DNA of 6,455 nucleotides from Robiginitomaculum sp. (GTDB lineage: Bacteria > Pseudomonadota > Alphaproteobacteria > Caulobacterales > Maricaulaceae): the NCBI GenBank assembly GCA_027071965.1, contig JALSYJ010000353.1, positions 1 to 6,455 on the forward strand. The letters run 5' to 3'. This document shows positions 1 through 6,139 of this stretch, in pieces. Under the pieces are notes generated by a model. It worked only from the letters and a program-made list of their open reading frames with translations, did not search any database and had not been told where the DNA came from. The first letter of the stretch is position 1, and the number at the start of each line of letters is the position of its first letter. The position numbers and the translations under genes were made by a program.

Positions 1-43
1 CCATATTCGAAAGTCTACGCACGGTAACAGGTCTTTGGCCAAT
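1..43 (+). repeat. 43-bp inverted repeat, left copy (window edge)
   Basis: The reverse complement of bases 1-43 is identical to 1491-1533; the match stops exactly at base 44 (complement a, against t at 1490). Read on the plus strand this copy is the sense sequence of amidotransferase residues around HIRKSTHGNRSLAN, here joined to the antisense of the permease. It reaches the window edge, so the copy may extend further left. It looks like a fold-back join at the short shared string ATTGGCCAAAGAC rather than a mobile-element end. Confidence 0.95.
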
Positions 44-942
44 TGGTAGGTAACATTGGTCACCGCATAGAGGTTGGCATTTATGGACGAGGCCGTGGCG
101 ATGAGAGCCGCAATGGCCACTACGGAAAAACCGATGGACCCAAACACGGGTTTTGCGGCTTCTGCCAGCGCAAAATCCTTGGCCGCAATAACGTCAGAAG
201 CAGGTAAATTCCCGAATGTGATCACGGCGATGGCAATATAAAGGGCCATAACAATGCCGATAGAGGTCATGATTGCCCGGGGCAATGTTTTCGCCGGGTT
301 CGGCATGTCTTCGGCCGCATTGGTGATCACACGGAAGCCTTCATAGGCAAAGAAGGTGATGGCCAGACTGTAAAAAAGGCTGCTGACCGGGGGATAGGTT
401 GAGGGCGCCAGCCTTGAGGGGTCAATGAAAAACATGCCCGCAACGGCAAGCCCGACCAGCACCATCATCTTTAGCATAACGACAATATTTTCCAGTTTGG
501 CCATATTGCGCGCGCCGCCCAGATTTATCGCCACGAACAGAAAAATAATGCCAACGGCAAAAATGGATTTCAGGGCCGGCGCACTGCCTGCGGGTAACAT
601 GCTGAAGGCATAGGCCCCAAACGCTTTGGCCACCATAGCGATGGAAACGACGGCGGCAATATACATCATGATGCTCATGGCCCCTGAAAACACACCAACC
701 CCGAAGCTCTGCCCCAGATATTCAACGATCCCGCCGGAAGACGGGTAAGTCGCCCCGAGCTTGCCCATGGAATAGCCACTGAGCAACGCGATAATACCGC
801 CCATAAAAAAGGAGATGTAGGTCGCGCTGGAGGTTATGGCTCCGGCCTCTCCCAGCAAGGCAAAAATTCCGGCTCCAACCATGGAGCCGATACCGATGGC
901 GACGGCAGACCAAAAGCCAACGGCGGTTCCTGATTTATGCAT
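1..942 (-). CDS. APC-superfamily amino acid permease, C-terminus missing
   Basis: Inner-membrane transporter, probably an amino acid/cation or proton symporter of the APC superfamily; substrate cannot be told. The frame starts at ATG 942-940 and is open to the window edge (314 codons). It is very hydrophobic, with about eight membrane segments visible. The first carries the family's substrate-binding signature GSMVGAGIF (residues 19-27). FAYEGF lies at 198-203, followed by the conserved cytoplasmic loop EDMPNPAKTLPRAI. The segment ASSINANLYAVTNVTYQLAKD (284-304) is typical of the region before the AKDGxLP motif. Family members are usually 420-450 residues, so about a quarter is missing. The start sits 5 nt after the amidotransferase stop, with an AGGA Shine-Dalgarno overlapping that stop, so the gene is third in the trxC operon. 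Residues 301-314 are encoded by an inverted copy of part of the upstream gene, so the true sequence probably ends near LAKD. Permease identity is firm; the last 10 residues are doubtful. Confidence 0.88.
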   Translation of the reverse strand, partial: MHKSGTAVGFWSAVAIGIGSMVGAGIFALLGEAGAITSSATYISFFMGGIIALLSGYSMGKLGATYPSSGGIVEYLGQSFGVGVFSGAMSIMMYIAAVVSIAMVAKAFGAYAFSMLPAGSAPALKSIFAVGIIFLFVAINLGGARNMAKLENIVVMLKMMVLVGLAVAGMFFIDPSRLAPSTYPPVSSLFYSLAITFFAYEGFRVITNAAEDMPNPAKTLPRAIMTSIGIVMALYIAIAVITFGNLPASDVIAAKDFALAEAAKPVFGSIGFSVVAIAALIATASSINANLYAVTNVTYQLAKDLLPCVDFRIW

Positions 943-947
943 ATTAT

Positions 948-1757
948 CTATCCTAACCTGTTTTCCAGAATTTTCCCGCCGGAGATAGCGACAATCTCCC
1001 CTTCGTCAAGCGGGCGCCATGGCTCGTCTGTCAGGGGGACACTGGCGACCATGACAATATTCTGATCTTGCGGGGCTATGGTCACGCCACCATTTGCCAA
1101 TGTCAGACGATCATTCCGGCAATTCCTGCTCAGGATGTGCAGTCCCGGCGCGCTTATGTGACCATCTTGTTGATGTCGGCGGTCAGCATGGGCAAAAAGA
1201 ACATCAGCATCACTATAGAGAAAGTTGGCCGGACCAAGTGCGCGTAATCTTGCCGCGAAATCAGAGATAATATCCAGTCGCTTTGTCAGGGCGGGTAGCT
1301 CGCCTTTACAGCTTTCCCATAAATCCGCCAACCGCTTTAACAGAAAACAGAAGGCCAGTTCAGAGTCTGTCTCCCCGACAGGGTGGTAATTTCCCAGTGT
1401 AAAATCAGTGTTCTTGTCGATTTCGGCGAAGACCCCGTTATGGGCAAAAACATGGCGGCAGCCTGCCAATTCCCGCATGAAGGGATGGGTATTGGCCAAA
1501 GACCTGTTACCGTGCGTAGACTTTCGAATATGGGAAATGGCCAAGGCACTTGGCGTGGAATGTTGCTCAATGAATTGTATTAGGGCGCTGTCACTTGCCG
1601 GTTCCGGTTCCCGAAACAATGAAACGTCCTTTTCATCATAAAAGGCGACACCCCATCCATCACGGGGCCCGTTGTCTTCCCCGTGCTGTGCCAGTCGTTC
1701 CAGTGAGAAACCTATTGAGGTTGGGATGTGACTTGATATGGCAAAAAGCTCACACAT
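948..1757 (-). CDS. Class II glutamine amidotransferase (YafJ/Dug3-like)
   Basis: Cytoplasmic 269-residue protein of the N-terminal-nucleophile (class II) amidotransferase fold. These domains use an N-terminal cysteine to release ammonia from glutamine or to cleave gamma-glutamyl bonds. Cys2, exposed after Met removal, is the nucleophile in MCELFAIS. Further signatures are DGWGVAFY (33-40), HIRKST (76-81), NTHPF (89-93), the oxyanion-region AHNG (105-108) and GETDSE (128-133). The length and the lack of a synthase domain fit the stand-alone YafJ/Dug3/EgtC-like group; no ergothioneine genes are seen, so EgtC is not preferred. Its ATG shares a base with the trxC stop (TAATG) and has no good Shine-Dalgarno, so translation is probably coupled to trxC. 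The pairing with a thioredoxin and an amino acid permease hints at gamma-glutamyl peptide or glutathione turnover, but that is inference. Its exact substrate is unknown. Confidence 0.92.
   Translation of the reverse strand: MCELFAISSHIPTSIGFSLERLAQHGEDNGPRDGWGVAFYDEKDVSLFREPEPASDSALIQFIEQHSTPSALAISHIRKSTHGNRSLANTHPFMRELAGCRHVFAHNGVFAEIDKNTDFTLGNYHPVGETDSELAFCFLLKRLADLWESCKGELPALTKRLDIISDFAARLRALGPANFLYSDADVLFAHADRRHQQDGHISAPGLHILSRNCRNDRLTLANGGVTIAPQDQNIVMVASVPLTDEPWRPLDEGEIVAISGGKILENRLG
1491..1533 (-). repeat. 43-bp inverted repeat, internal copy
   Basis: Partner of bases 1-43, in inverted orientation about 1.45 kb away. Here it lies in frame inside the amidotransferase gene and encodes part of the conserved HIRKST...LANTHPF region, so this is clearly the original copy and the one at the window edge is derived from it. 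Confidence 0.95.
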
Positions 1758-2191
1758 TATAGCTGGGCCTGTGTCCAGCGGATAATACCCTCCAGCCCCA
1801 TGGCCCCTGCCTGACGGCTGATTTCCTTACCGTCCCGGAATATAACCAGAGTGGGAATGCTCCGGATGCCGAAGCGTGCGCCAAGAGCCTGCTCATTTTC
1901 CGTATTGACCTTGGCCAGACGGACCTTGGGTTCAAGGTGACGCGCGGCTTCTATAAAAGCCGGAGCCATCATTTTACAGGGACCACACCACGACGCCCAG
2001 AAATCCACCAGGACCGGAATGTCGTTGCGGGTGATGTGCTTTTGAAAATTAACGGCTGTCAGATCAACAGGGTGTGCATCGAACAAGGGCTTATGACATT
2101 TGCCGCATTTGGGAATCTCCGTCAGGCGTGCCTTTGGTATCCGGTTAATGATATTGCAATTTGGGCAAACAATATGAAGGGATTCAGGCAT
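1757..2191 (-). CDS. trxC: Thioredoxin 2 with N-terminal zinc finger
   Basis: Cytoplasmic disulfide reductase of the thioredoxin 2 type, reduced by thioredoxin reductase and linked to oxidative-stress defence in other proteobacteria. From ATG 2191 it is 144 residues, close to the roughly 139-148 of TrxC proteins. The N-terminal zinc-ribbon cysteines are C9 and C12 (CPNC) and C29 and C32 (CGKC). The thioredoxin fold follows, with the active site WCGPC at 68-72 and the cis-proline loop SIPTL at 111-115. A TTG at 2233 would add 14 residues, but the ATG has a GAAGGA Shine-Dalgarno 9 nt upstream and gives the standard N-terminus. It is the first gene of a minus-strand operon with the amidotransferase (1-nt overlap) and the permease. 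All catalytic residues are present and the gene looks functional. Confidence 0.95.
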   Translation of the reverse strand: MPESLHIVCPNCNIINRIPKARLTEIPKCGKCHKPLFDAHPVDLTAVNFQKHITRNDIPVLVDFWASWCGPCKMMAPAFIEAARHLEPKVRLAKVNTENEQALGARFGIRSIPTLVIFRDGKEISRQAGAMGLEGIIRWTQAQL

Positions 2192-2200
2192 AATGTTTTT

Positions 2201-2206
2201 TCCTTC
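2201..2206 (-). promoter_or_regulatory. trxC ribosome binding site
   Basis: GAAGGA on the minus strand, 9 nt before ATG 2191. It decides for the 144-residue trxC start over the TTG at 2233. Confidence 0.7.
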
Positions 2207-2249
2207 AGCAATATTCTTTTCATTCGCGTTCAATATGGAATTCTAGCAT

Positions 2250-2280
2250 ATTATACAGATAAAAGAATGTATTAAGTCAA
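2250..2280 (-). promoter_or_regulatory. Sigma70-like promoter of the trxC operon
   Basis: On the minus strand, TTGACT (2280-2275) and a perfect TATAAT (2255-2250) are separated by 19 bases, slightly longer than the optimum 17. Transcription would start near 2243, leaving a leader of about 50 nt before the trxC ATG at 2191. No OxyR-like or other operator could be assigned by eye. Confidence 0.6.
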
Positions 2281-2731
2281 GGATAATATCTTTGTATTCG
2301 CATAATCAGCTGTCACAAAACTTATGCATGATATCCTGGTTTCCTGCATACTCAACACATTGACTTTGCTTATCTTCACTTTCGTTGACATGGACACAGT
2401 TGTGGTTGTTGCCATATGGTTTTTGGGGCTGGACCGAGCCCTATGCTCGTTATCTGACATATTAATTCTAATGGTTATGGATTGAACTATATCCGGGCGA
2501 AGACGGCCATGACCAGCGAAGCCTGGATCAAAAGCATCTTCATGGTCATGAACCTGATGGCATTGATCAGGCTTTTGTGCGCCAACCTCGCAAAGGCGCA
2601 AAGGCGGTGTAATCTCGCTACCCTTATCACCAGATTCAGCAGCATGATACGCAGAACTCTTTCACAAGAAATTATAACCACACATTATGCCCAATCGGGA
2701 AATACTTTCTGAGCAGGCTCTATTTAGTTTC
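2281..2731. other. Divergent intergenic region, no assignable gene
   Basis: About 450 bases between the divergent trxC and TetR promoters. A 53-codon hydrophobic frame lies on the plus strand (ATG 2324, stop 2483-2485; contains IFTFVDMDTVVVVAIWFLGL) but has no Shine-Dalgarno. A second plus-strand frame (about 2482-2712, TTG start) and a minus-strand frame open from about 2668 to 2272, with a His/Asp cluster CHQVHDHED, overlap it. None resembles a family I know and their codon use does not single one out. The stretch around 2490-2640 is GC-richer than its flanks, so it may be a decayed gene fragment. A weak hairpin (GGGCT 2426-2430 / AGCCC 2437-2441, 6-nt loop) has no following T-run. Confidence 0.5.
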
Positions 2732-2761
2732 TTGACATTTCACATTGGCTTTATATATAAC
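2732..2761 (+). promoter_or_regulatory. Sigma70-like promoter of the TetR-ABC permease operon
   Basis: A consensus TTGACA at 2732-2737 is followed by TATATA at 2754-2759 (16-bp spacer) or TATAAC at 2756-2761 (18-bp spacer). The start of transcription would be near 2766, giving a short leader before the ATG at 2786. The -10 box lies inside a palindrome, which suits repression by the TetR-family protein encoded just downstream. Confidence 0.7.
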
Positions 2762-2776
2762 GAACGTTAGGTATAA
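2751..2776. promoter_or_regulatory. Candidate TetR-family operator (imperfect palindrome)
   Basis: A 26-bp imperfect palindrome centred between 2763 and 2764. The perfect inner arms TAACG (2758-2762) and CGTTA (2765-2769) flank the central AA, and the outer arms TTATA (2751-2755) and TATAA (2772-2776) also pair. Ten of 13 symmetric positions match. It covers the -10 box and the likely transcription start, the usual place for an autorepressing TetR-type operator. Ownership by the downstream regulator is inferred from position. Confidence 0.6.
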
Positions 2777-2785
2777 AAAGGAACA

Positions 2786-3388
2786 ATGCTACAGATGCCA
2801 AAAATTGTTGATCACAACGCTTGTAAAAAACAGATACTTGACGATTCATTTCAGGTGTTGGCGGAGAAAGGATATGCCTATCCTATGCGCCAGATCGCTG
2901 CGACGCTTAGCGTCTCGACCGGGACATTGTATCATTATTTTCCTAGCAAGCGGGCACTGTTCGAACAATTGTCCGAGCATATTGTCCGCAAGAATATAGA
3001 AAAATCCTTCGCCCGGATTACAAGTGAGTTATCTCGTTCCAAGCGCGCCACAATTCTGATAGATATATTGATCGAGGACAGTGAGGAATTGACGGCACTT
3101 GTCTTGTTATCCGTCGATTATGTAAGGCTTGTTCCGCGTCAGGAAATGTCGGAGTTTTTTGCTGAATTCTTGCAAAGCTACATTAGCAATCTGTCGCAAC
3201 TATTAGAAATCACGGAAGAAATGAGCCGATTGATAGTATCTGCTGGTGACGGCATATTATTGCATAACTGGATAAACCGTGACCAGGCCTGCCTGCGCCA
3301 ATGCTTGAACTTGCTGCGCGACATGGTGCTGGTTTATCTGGAGCATGGCGAAAGCGGTCATTTGGCACCCAGGATTGACAGGGGGTGA
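2786..3388 (+). CDS. TetR/AcrR-family transcriptional regulator
   Basis: DNA-binding repressor, 200 residues, a normal length for the family. The N-terminal TetR_N domain spans roughly residues 11-60, with the helix-turn-helix at about 36-55 (QIAATLSVSTGTLYHYFPSK) and the family-typical GTLYHYFPSKRALF. The C-terminal helical domain (about 65-190) would bind an unknown ligand and dimerise. ATG 2786 has AAGGA only 3 nt upstream; ATG 2795 (MPKIV) is 12 nt from it, so the start could be three codons later. The gene follows a promoter/palindrome unit that it probably binds. Its TGA is separated by a single base from the next ATG, so it is co-transcribed with the ABC permeases and most likely controls them and itself. 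The inducer cannot be inferred from sequence. Confidence 0.92.
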   Translation: MLQMPKIVDHNACKKQILDDSFQVLAEKGYAYPMRQIAATLSVSTGTLYHYFPSKRALFEQLSEHIVRKNIEKSFARITSELSRSKRATILIDILIEDSEELTALVLLSVDYVRLVPRQEMSEFFAEFLQSYISNLSQLLEITEEMSRLIVSAGDGILLHNWINRDQACLRQCLNLLRDMVLVYLEHGESGHLAPRIDRG

Positions 3389-3389
3389 C

Positions 3390-4538
3390 ATGTTATATTT
3401 GACTTTGAAAAATATCCTTCACCGCCCTGCCCGCCTGATTTTGACCGTATTGGCAATCACGGCGATATTGGCAGAAATTCTGGTGCTGGAAGGATTTATG
3501 GCCGGCTCATATCAACAATTGCGCCAGACGGTGTTGCAGCGCGGTGGTGATGTGATGGTTTCGCAAACCGGAATATCCAATTTTCTGGCCGCCCGTTCCG
3601 TCCTGCCCCAAAAAACCAGGGCTGCGGTTGAGGCTGTGCAGGGTGTGAAGGCCACCCACCCCTTGACGGTCATCATGCAGATTTATGAGGACAAGGGACG
3701 GCTGACCCCGATCATAATTATGGTCTATGACGATATTGGCGGCAGCAATGCCGGCGGCCCGGCAGATATCGTCAAAGGCAAAACCCCCACAGGCCCGGAC
3801 GAAATAGCGATAGACCGGGCGCTGGCCAAGCGTTACGGGCTTGGCCCCGGAGATATCCTGACGCTGTCTGATTATGACTTTAAAATCTCGGGAATATCCA
3901 CAAACAGTGCCGCATTGTTTACGCCTTTTGCCTTTATAACCTATGACAGCCTGCTCGACTTTTATTTTGAATCCGATATAGCCGATGATATTTCAGCCTT
4001 TCCCCTGTTAAGCTTTCTAAGCGTCGAGACAAAGGACGGTGCAGACCCTGCCATAGTAGCGCAAAGAATAACCAAAGAAATACCTGTCGCAGATGCAATC
4101 CTGCCGAAAGTGCTTGCCAAAAATGACGAAAATATCGGGCGCGAAATGATGGGGCCGGTATTGAATTTATTGCTGTGGCTTAGCTATATTATCGGAGCCT
4201 TGGCGATTGGCATATTCATGTTTGCCGCCGTTCGTGCCGGGCAAAAAAGCTTCGGCGTATTGCGGGCATTGGGCTTTACGACACGTCATCTGATCACGGG
4301 CGTTATTGTTGAGGCTGTTGCGATTACCCTGCTGGCTTTGCCGCTTGGGATTTTACTGGCATCTGGCCTGGCCGTGCTGATTGAAAATTATGCACCTGTC
4401 TATCTGGTGCTGGCGAACGAACCGGCGGCGATTGTCCGAACGACCCTGATTGCCATTGTGCTGGCGGTTTTGGGGGCGTTGGCACCATTGCAAATTTTGC
4501 GAAAGCTTGATCCGGCTACCGCATTTCGGGAGACATAG
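3390..4538 (+). CDS. FtsX/MacB-type ABC transporter permease
   Basis: Inner-membrane permease subunit of a type VII (MacB/LolCE/DevC-like) ABC system, 382 residues. TM1 is at about 14-36. A large periplasmic domain follows (about 37-250). Three helices lie near 256-281, 301-331 and 348-370, the standard four-helix FtsX layout. The segment RAGQKSFGVLRALGFTTRH (282-300) is the conserved cytoplasmic coupling region, and the C-terminus DPATAFRE matches the family ending. Such permeases work with a separate ATPase, often to export or extract lipids, peptides or drugs across the envelope. ATG 3390 is chosen because AGGGGG lies 5 nt upstream and 1 nt separates it from the TetR stop; an in-frame ATG at 3345 would overlap TetR by 44 nt. 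It is complete and undamaged. The substrate is unknown. Confidence 0.9.
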   Translation: MLYLTLKNILHRPARLILTVLAITAILAEILVLEGFMAGSYQQLRQTVLQRGGDVMVSQTGISNFLAARSVLPQKTRAAVEAVQGVKATHPLTVIMQIYEDKGRLTPIIIMVYDDIGGSNAGGPADIVKGKTPTGPDEIAIDRALAKRYGLGPGDILTLSDYDFKISGISTNSAALFTPFAFITYDSLLDFYFESDIADDISAFPLLSFLSVETKDGADPAIVAQRITKEIPVADAILPKVLAKNDENIGREMMGPVLNLLLWLSYIIGALAIGIFMFAAVRAGQKSFGVLRALGFTTRHLITGVIVEAVAITLLALPLGILLASGLAVLIENYAPVYLVLANEPAAIVRTTLIAIVLAVLGALAPLQILRKLDPATAFRET

Positions 4539-4540
4539 CG

Positions 4541-5008
4541 ATGTTTAAATGGACCGTACAAGGATTGCTGTCAGCACCGCAACAATTACTCGCCAGCATT
4601 GCCGCCGTGGCCGGAGCCTTTGTGCTGGTATTGTTTTTTGAAGGGGTTTTCTCGGGCGAAAGCGAAAAAATTGTCGCTTTAATAGAGCGCACGGATGCTG
4701 ATGTCTGGGTCATGCAAAAAGGTGTGGGCAATATGCATATGGCCAGTTCTTTTGTGGCTGACTGGAAAGTGGATGCAGTGGCATCGGTCGACGGTGTCAA
4801 GAAAGTTACCCCGATCCTCTATCTTAATTCCATGATAGAAGCAGGCGGGCGCAACTGGATTTCTTTCATTGTCGGGCTGGAAGAGGGCGACAAACGCGCC
4901 GGGCCGTGGAAATCTGCGGGCGGGGCAATTATCCCGGCGAAAGGAGAGGCGATTGTGCCTGATATTTTTGCCTCCGGTGCCGGGCTGGCAATTGGGGACA
5001 TAATATCA
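4541..5008 (+). pseudogene. Second FtsX-like ABC permease, truncated by a junction
   Basis: N-terminal part (about 155 residues) of a second FtsX/MacB-type permease. It has TM1 at about 13-36 and the start of the periplasmic domain (DADVWVMQKGVGNM, then VDGVKKVTPI and an EGDKRAGPW loop). The ATG is 2 nt after the previous stop, with GGGAGA 7 nt upstream, so it is the next gene of the TetR operon and would form a heteromeric pair with the first permease. Permease sequence is convincing up to GLAIGDII (148-155). After codon 155-156 the frame enters IS5 transposase DNA out of phase and ends as a chimeric ORF at 5113. About 220 residues, including three membrane helices, are lost, so the product cannot work as a permease. 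Whether the break is genomic or an assembly join is open. Confidence 0.85.
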
Positions 5009-5420
5009 AGCCATCGGACGGTCAAAAGGCGGATTAACCACCAAAATTGTCGCCCTTGTAGACGCTTTGGGAAATTTAGTGCGCTTCACGCTCTTGCCCG
5101 GACAACGTCATGATATGCTTGGCGTTAAGCCATTAATCTCCGGTCTGGAGTTTGATAGTTTTCTTGCCGATAAGGCCTTTGATGCGAACTGGCTTCGTGG
5201 TGAGCTTGATGAACGTGGTACAGATGCTGTCATCCCCTCAAAGGCCAACAGGAAGGTGCAAATCCCACATGATGAGGAAGTCTATAAATGGCGACATTTG
5301 GTTGAAAACTACTTCGCCAAAATTAAGGAATTTAGGGGCATAGCCACAAGGTATGATAAAACAGATGAAAGCTATGCCGCAAATTGGAACCTGATTGCAG
5401 CCATCATTGCTGCAAGGTAA
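5007..5420 (+). pseudogene. IS5-family DDE transposase, N-terminus missing
   Basis: The frame is readable from 5007 (QAIGRSKGGLTTKIVALVD) to TAA 5418-5420, 137 residues of an RNase H-like DDE_Tnp_1 domain. Counting from 5007, the catalytic acids are D19 (ALVDALGN), D55 (LADKAFDAN) and E100 (LVENYFAKIKEFR). The last sits in the family's Y/F-x-K-x-K-x-F-R signature (LVENYFAKIKEFRGIATRYD). The N-terminal DNA-binding part (about 110-130 residues) is absent, and an in-frame TAA lies at 5001-5003, just before the junction. An internal ATG (5112) or GTG could start a shorter product, but it would lack D19. The segment corresponds almost exactly to orfB of two-frame IS5 relatives. Confidence 0.88.
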
Positions 5421-5434
5421 TTGTCAACAGACCC
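5421..5434 (-). repeat. Right terminal end of the IS5-family element
   Basis: TTGTCAACAGACCC directly follows the transposase stop. Read inward it is GGGTCTGTTGACAA, which resembles IS427-group ends (GGnnCTGTTGACA type). The matching left repeat is not in the window. The bases after it are TA, consistent with a TA target site. Confidence 0.7.
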
Positions 5435-6027
5435 TAGTTATCTCCTCGATAACTCAACCGTATACCAAAAGTTCGTGGGCGTGTAGTGGCTATTTCTGGG
5501 CTTAGGAAATCAAATCCAGCAAATTCTCTATAATTCATTACTGGCCTCTCATCGAATACATTATCTAAAAACAATGCCATTTCCCAGTTATTGTTCAGCT
5601 CTGCACCAAATCGGAGATTTACTAATTTATAGGAATCTTTGATTGCAAAGGATCCATCTGCCGTATGGGAGTCACTAAGTGATTCACTTACATACTGAAA
5701 GTCACCATAAATATATCCAGAATAACTATCAGCAATAGAAAAGCTGTATCTGGCGGATCCAGCAGCGGTCCATTTAGGTACACTTGGTAGACGATCGCCA
5801 ACTGACACGCCAATTTCCGGACTGTCAAGTGTGAATTTGGCGTCCGTATAACCAACACTTCCCGTTATGTCGAGACCTTCAATTGGATTTGCGCTCATTT
5901 CAAATTCAAACCCTTTACTTTCAGCTTTCCCTACATTGCCAACAAATCCAAAACCGCAGTTTAACCAGCTGTACGTATATTCGGCGCCTCCTTCATCGAA
6001 AAACCAATTGCTCCTAACCCGCATATC
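5434..6027 (-). pseudogene. TonB-dependent receptor, C-terminal barrel fragment
   Basis: C-terminal 196 or so residues of an outer-membrane TonB-dependent receptor, which imports siderophores, vitamin B12 or oligosaccharide-type substrates; the ligand cannot be told. Alternating beta-strand sequence is clear: ESKGFEFEMSANPIEGLDITGSVGYT, then LRFGAELNNNWEMALFLDNVFDERPV and the terminal strand RPRTFGIRLSYR. Receptors are usually 700-900 residues, so the plug domain and most of the barrel are gone. Upstream of codon GAT (6027-6025) the frame meets TGA and no further receptor sequence is seen. The ATG at 6024 has no Shine-Dalgarno or signal peptide and is not a real start. At the 3' end the stop TAG is completed by the IS right end. 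The fragment is AT-richer than the ABC permease genes. Confidence 0.88.
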
Positions 6028-6095
6028 TCACCGGGTTTTAGTTTTATCCTGAATTCATGTTTATTATCAATGCTATAATCTATATTTTGAAGACT
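6015..6095 (-). pseudogene. Possible ABC ATPase N-terminal remnant
   Basis: On the minus strand, a frame reading SLQNIDYSIDNKHEF then RIKLKPGEICGL resembles the beginning of ABC ATPases, where a LxNVxY strand is followed by LxPGEIxGL just before the Walker A motif. No Walker A follows: at about 6014 the sequence turns into the receptor fragment. There is no ATG, and a TAA lies just upstream (6098-6096). The match covers only 27 residues and was judged by eye, so it may be chance. Confidence 0.25.
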
Positions 6096-6139
6096 TTAAA
6101 AAAACAGGGTATTTTTTGTATTTGGGCTTGCGAACAGGT

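Larger units (their letters stand above)
5007..5434 (+). mobile_element. IS5-family insertion sequence remnant (right-hand part)
   Basis: The right part of an IS5-family element, most like the IS427 group whose transposase is often split in two frames. It contains the transposase catalytic region and a right end (5421-5434) but no left terminal repeat or orfA. The left boundary falls inside the transposase, within about 5003-5008, where it joins the FtsX-like gene. An intact element of this group is usually about 0.8-0.9 kb, so roughly half is missing. It cannot move by itself. Its right end touches a TA dinucleotide at 5435-5436, the target preferred by this group. Confidence 0.85.

Noticed and set aside
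1..1533. Invertible switch bounded by the 43-bp inverted repeats
   Set aside because: The repeat lies inside conserved coding sequence, no recombinase is nearby, and one copy disrupts a gene; a fold-back join explains it more simply.
1383..1641. Open frames opposite and out of phase with the amidotransferase gene
   Set aside because: They are shadows of a clearly recognised gene, without independent motifs or ribosome binding sites.
2426..2441. Hairpin GGGCT/AGCCC as a terminator
   Set aside because: The stem is only 5 bp and no T-run follows on either strand.
3345..3389. Upstream in-frame ATG that would lengthen the first FtsX permease by 15 residues
   Set aside because: It overlaps TetR coding sequence, adds a non-family N-terminus and has a poorer ribosome binding site than ATG 3390.
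5434..6024. Treating the 196-codon TonB frame as a complete small outer-membrane protein
   Set aside because: No signal peptide, no plug domain and no Shine-Dalgarno; sequence matches only the C-terminal barrel of much larger receptors.
6092..6118. T-rich stretch after the TPR-like gene (minus strand) as an intrinsic terminator
   Set aside because: A run of seven T is present on the minus strand, but I could not find a paired stem directly before it.
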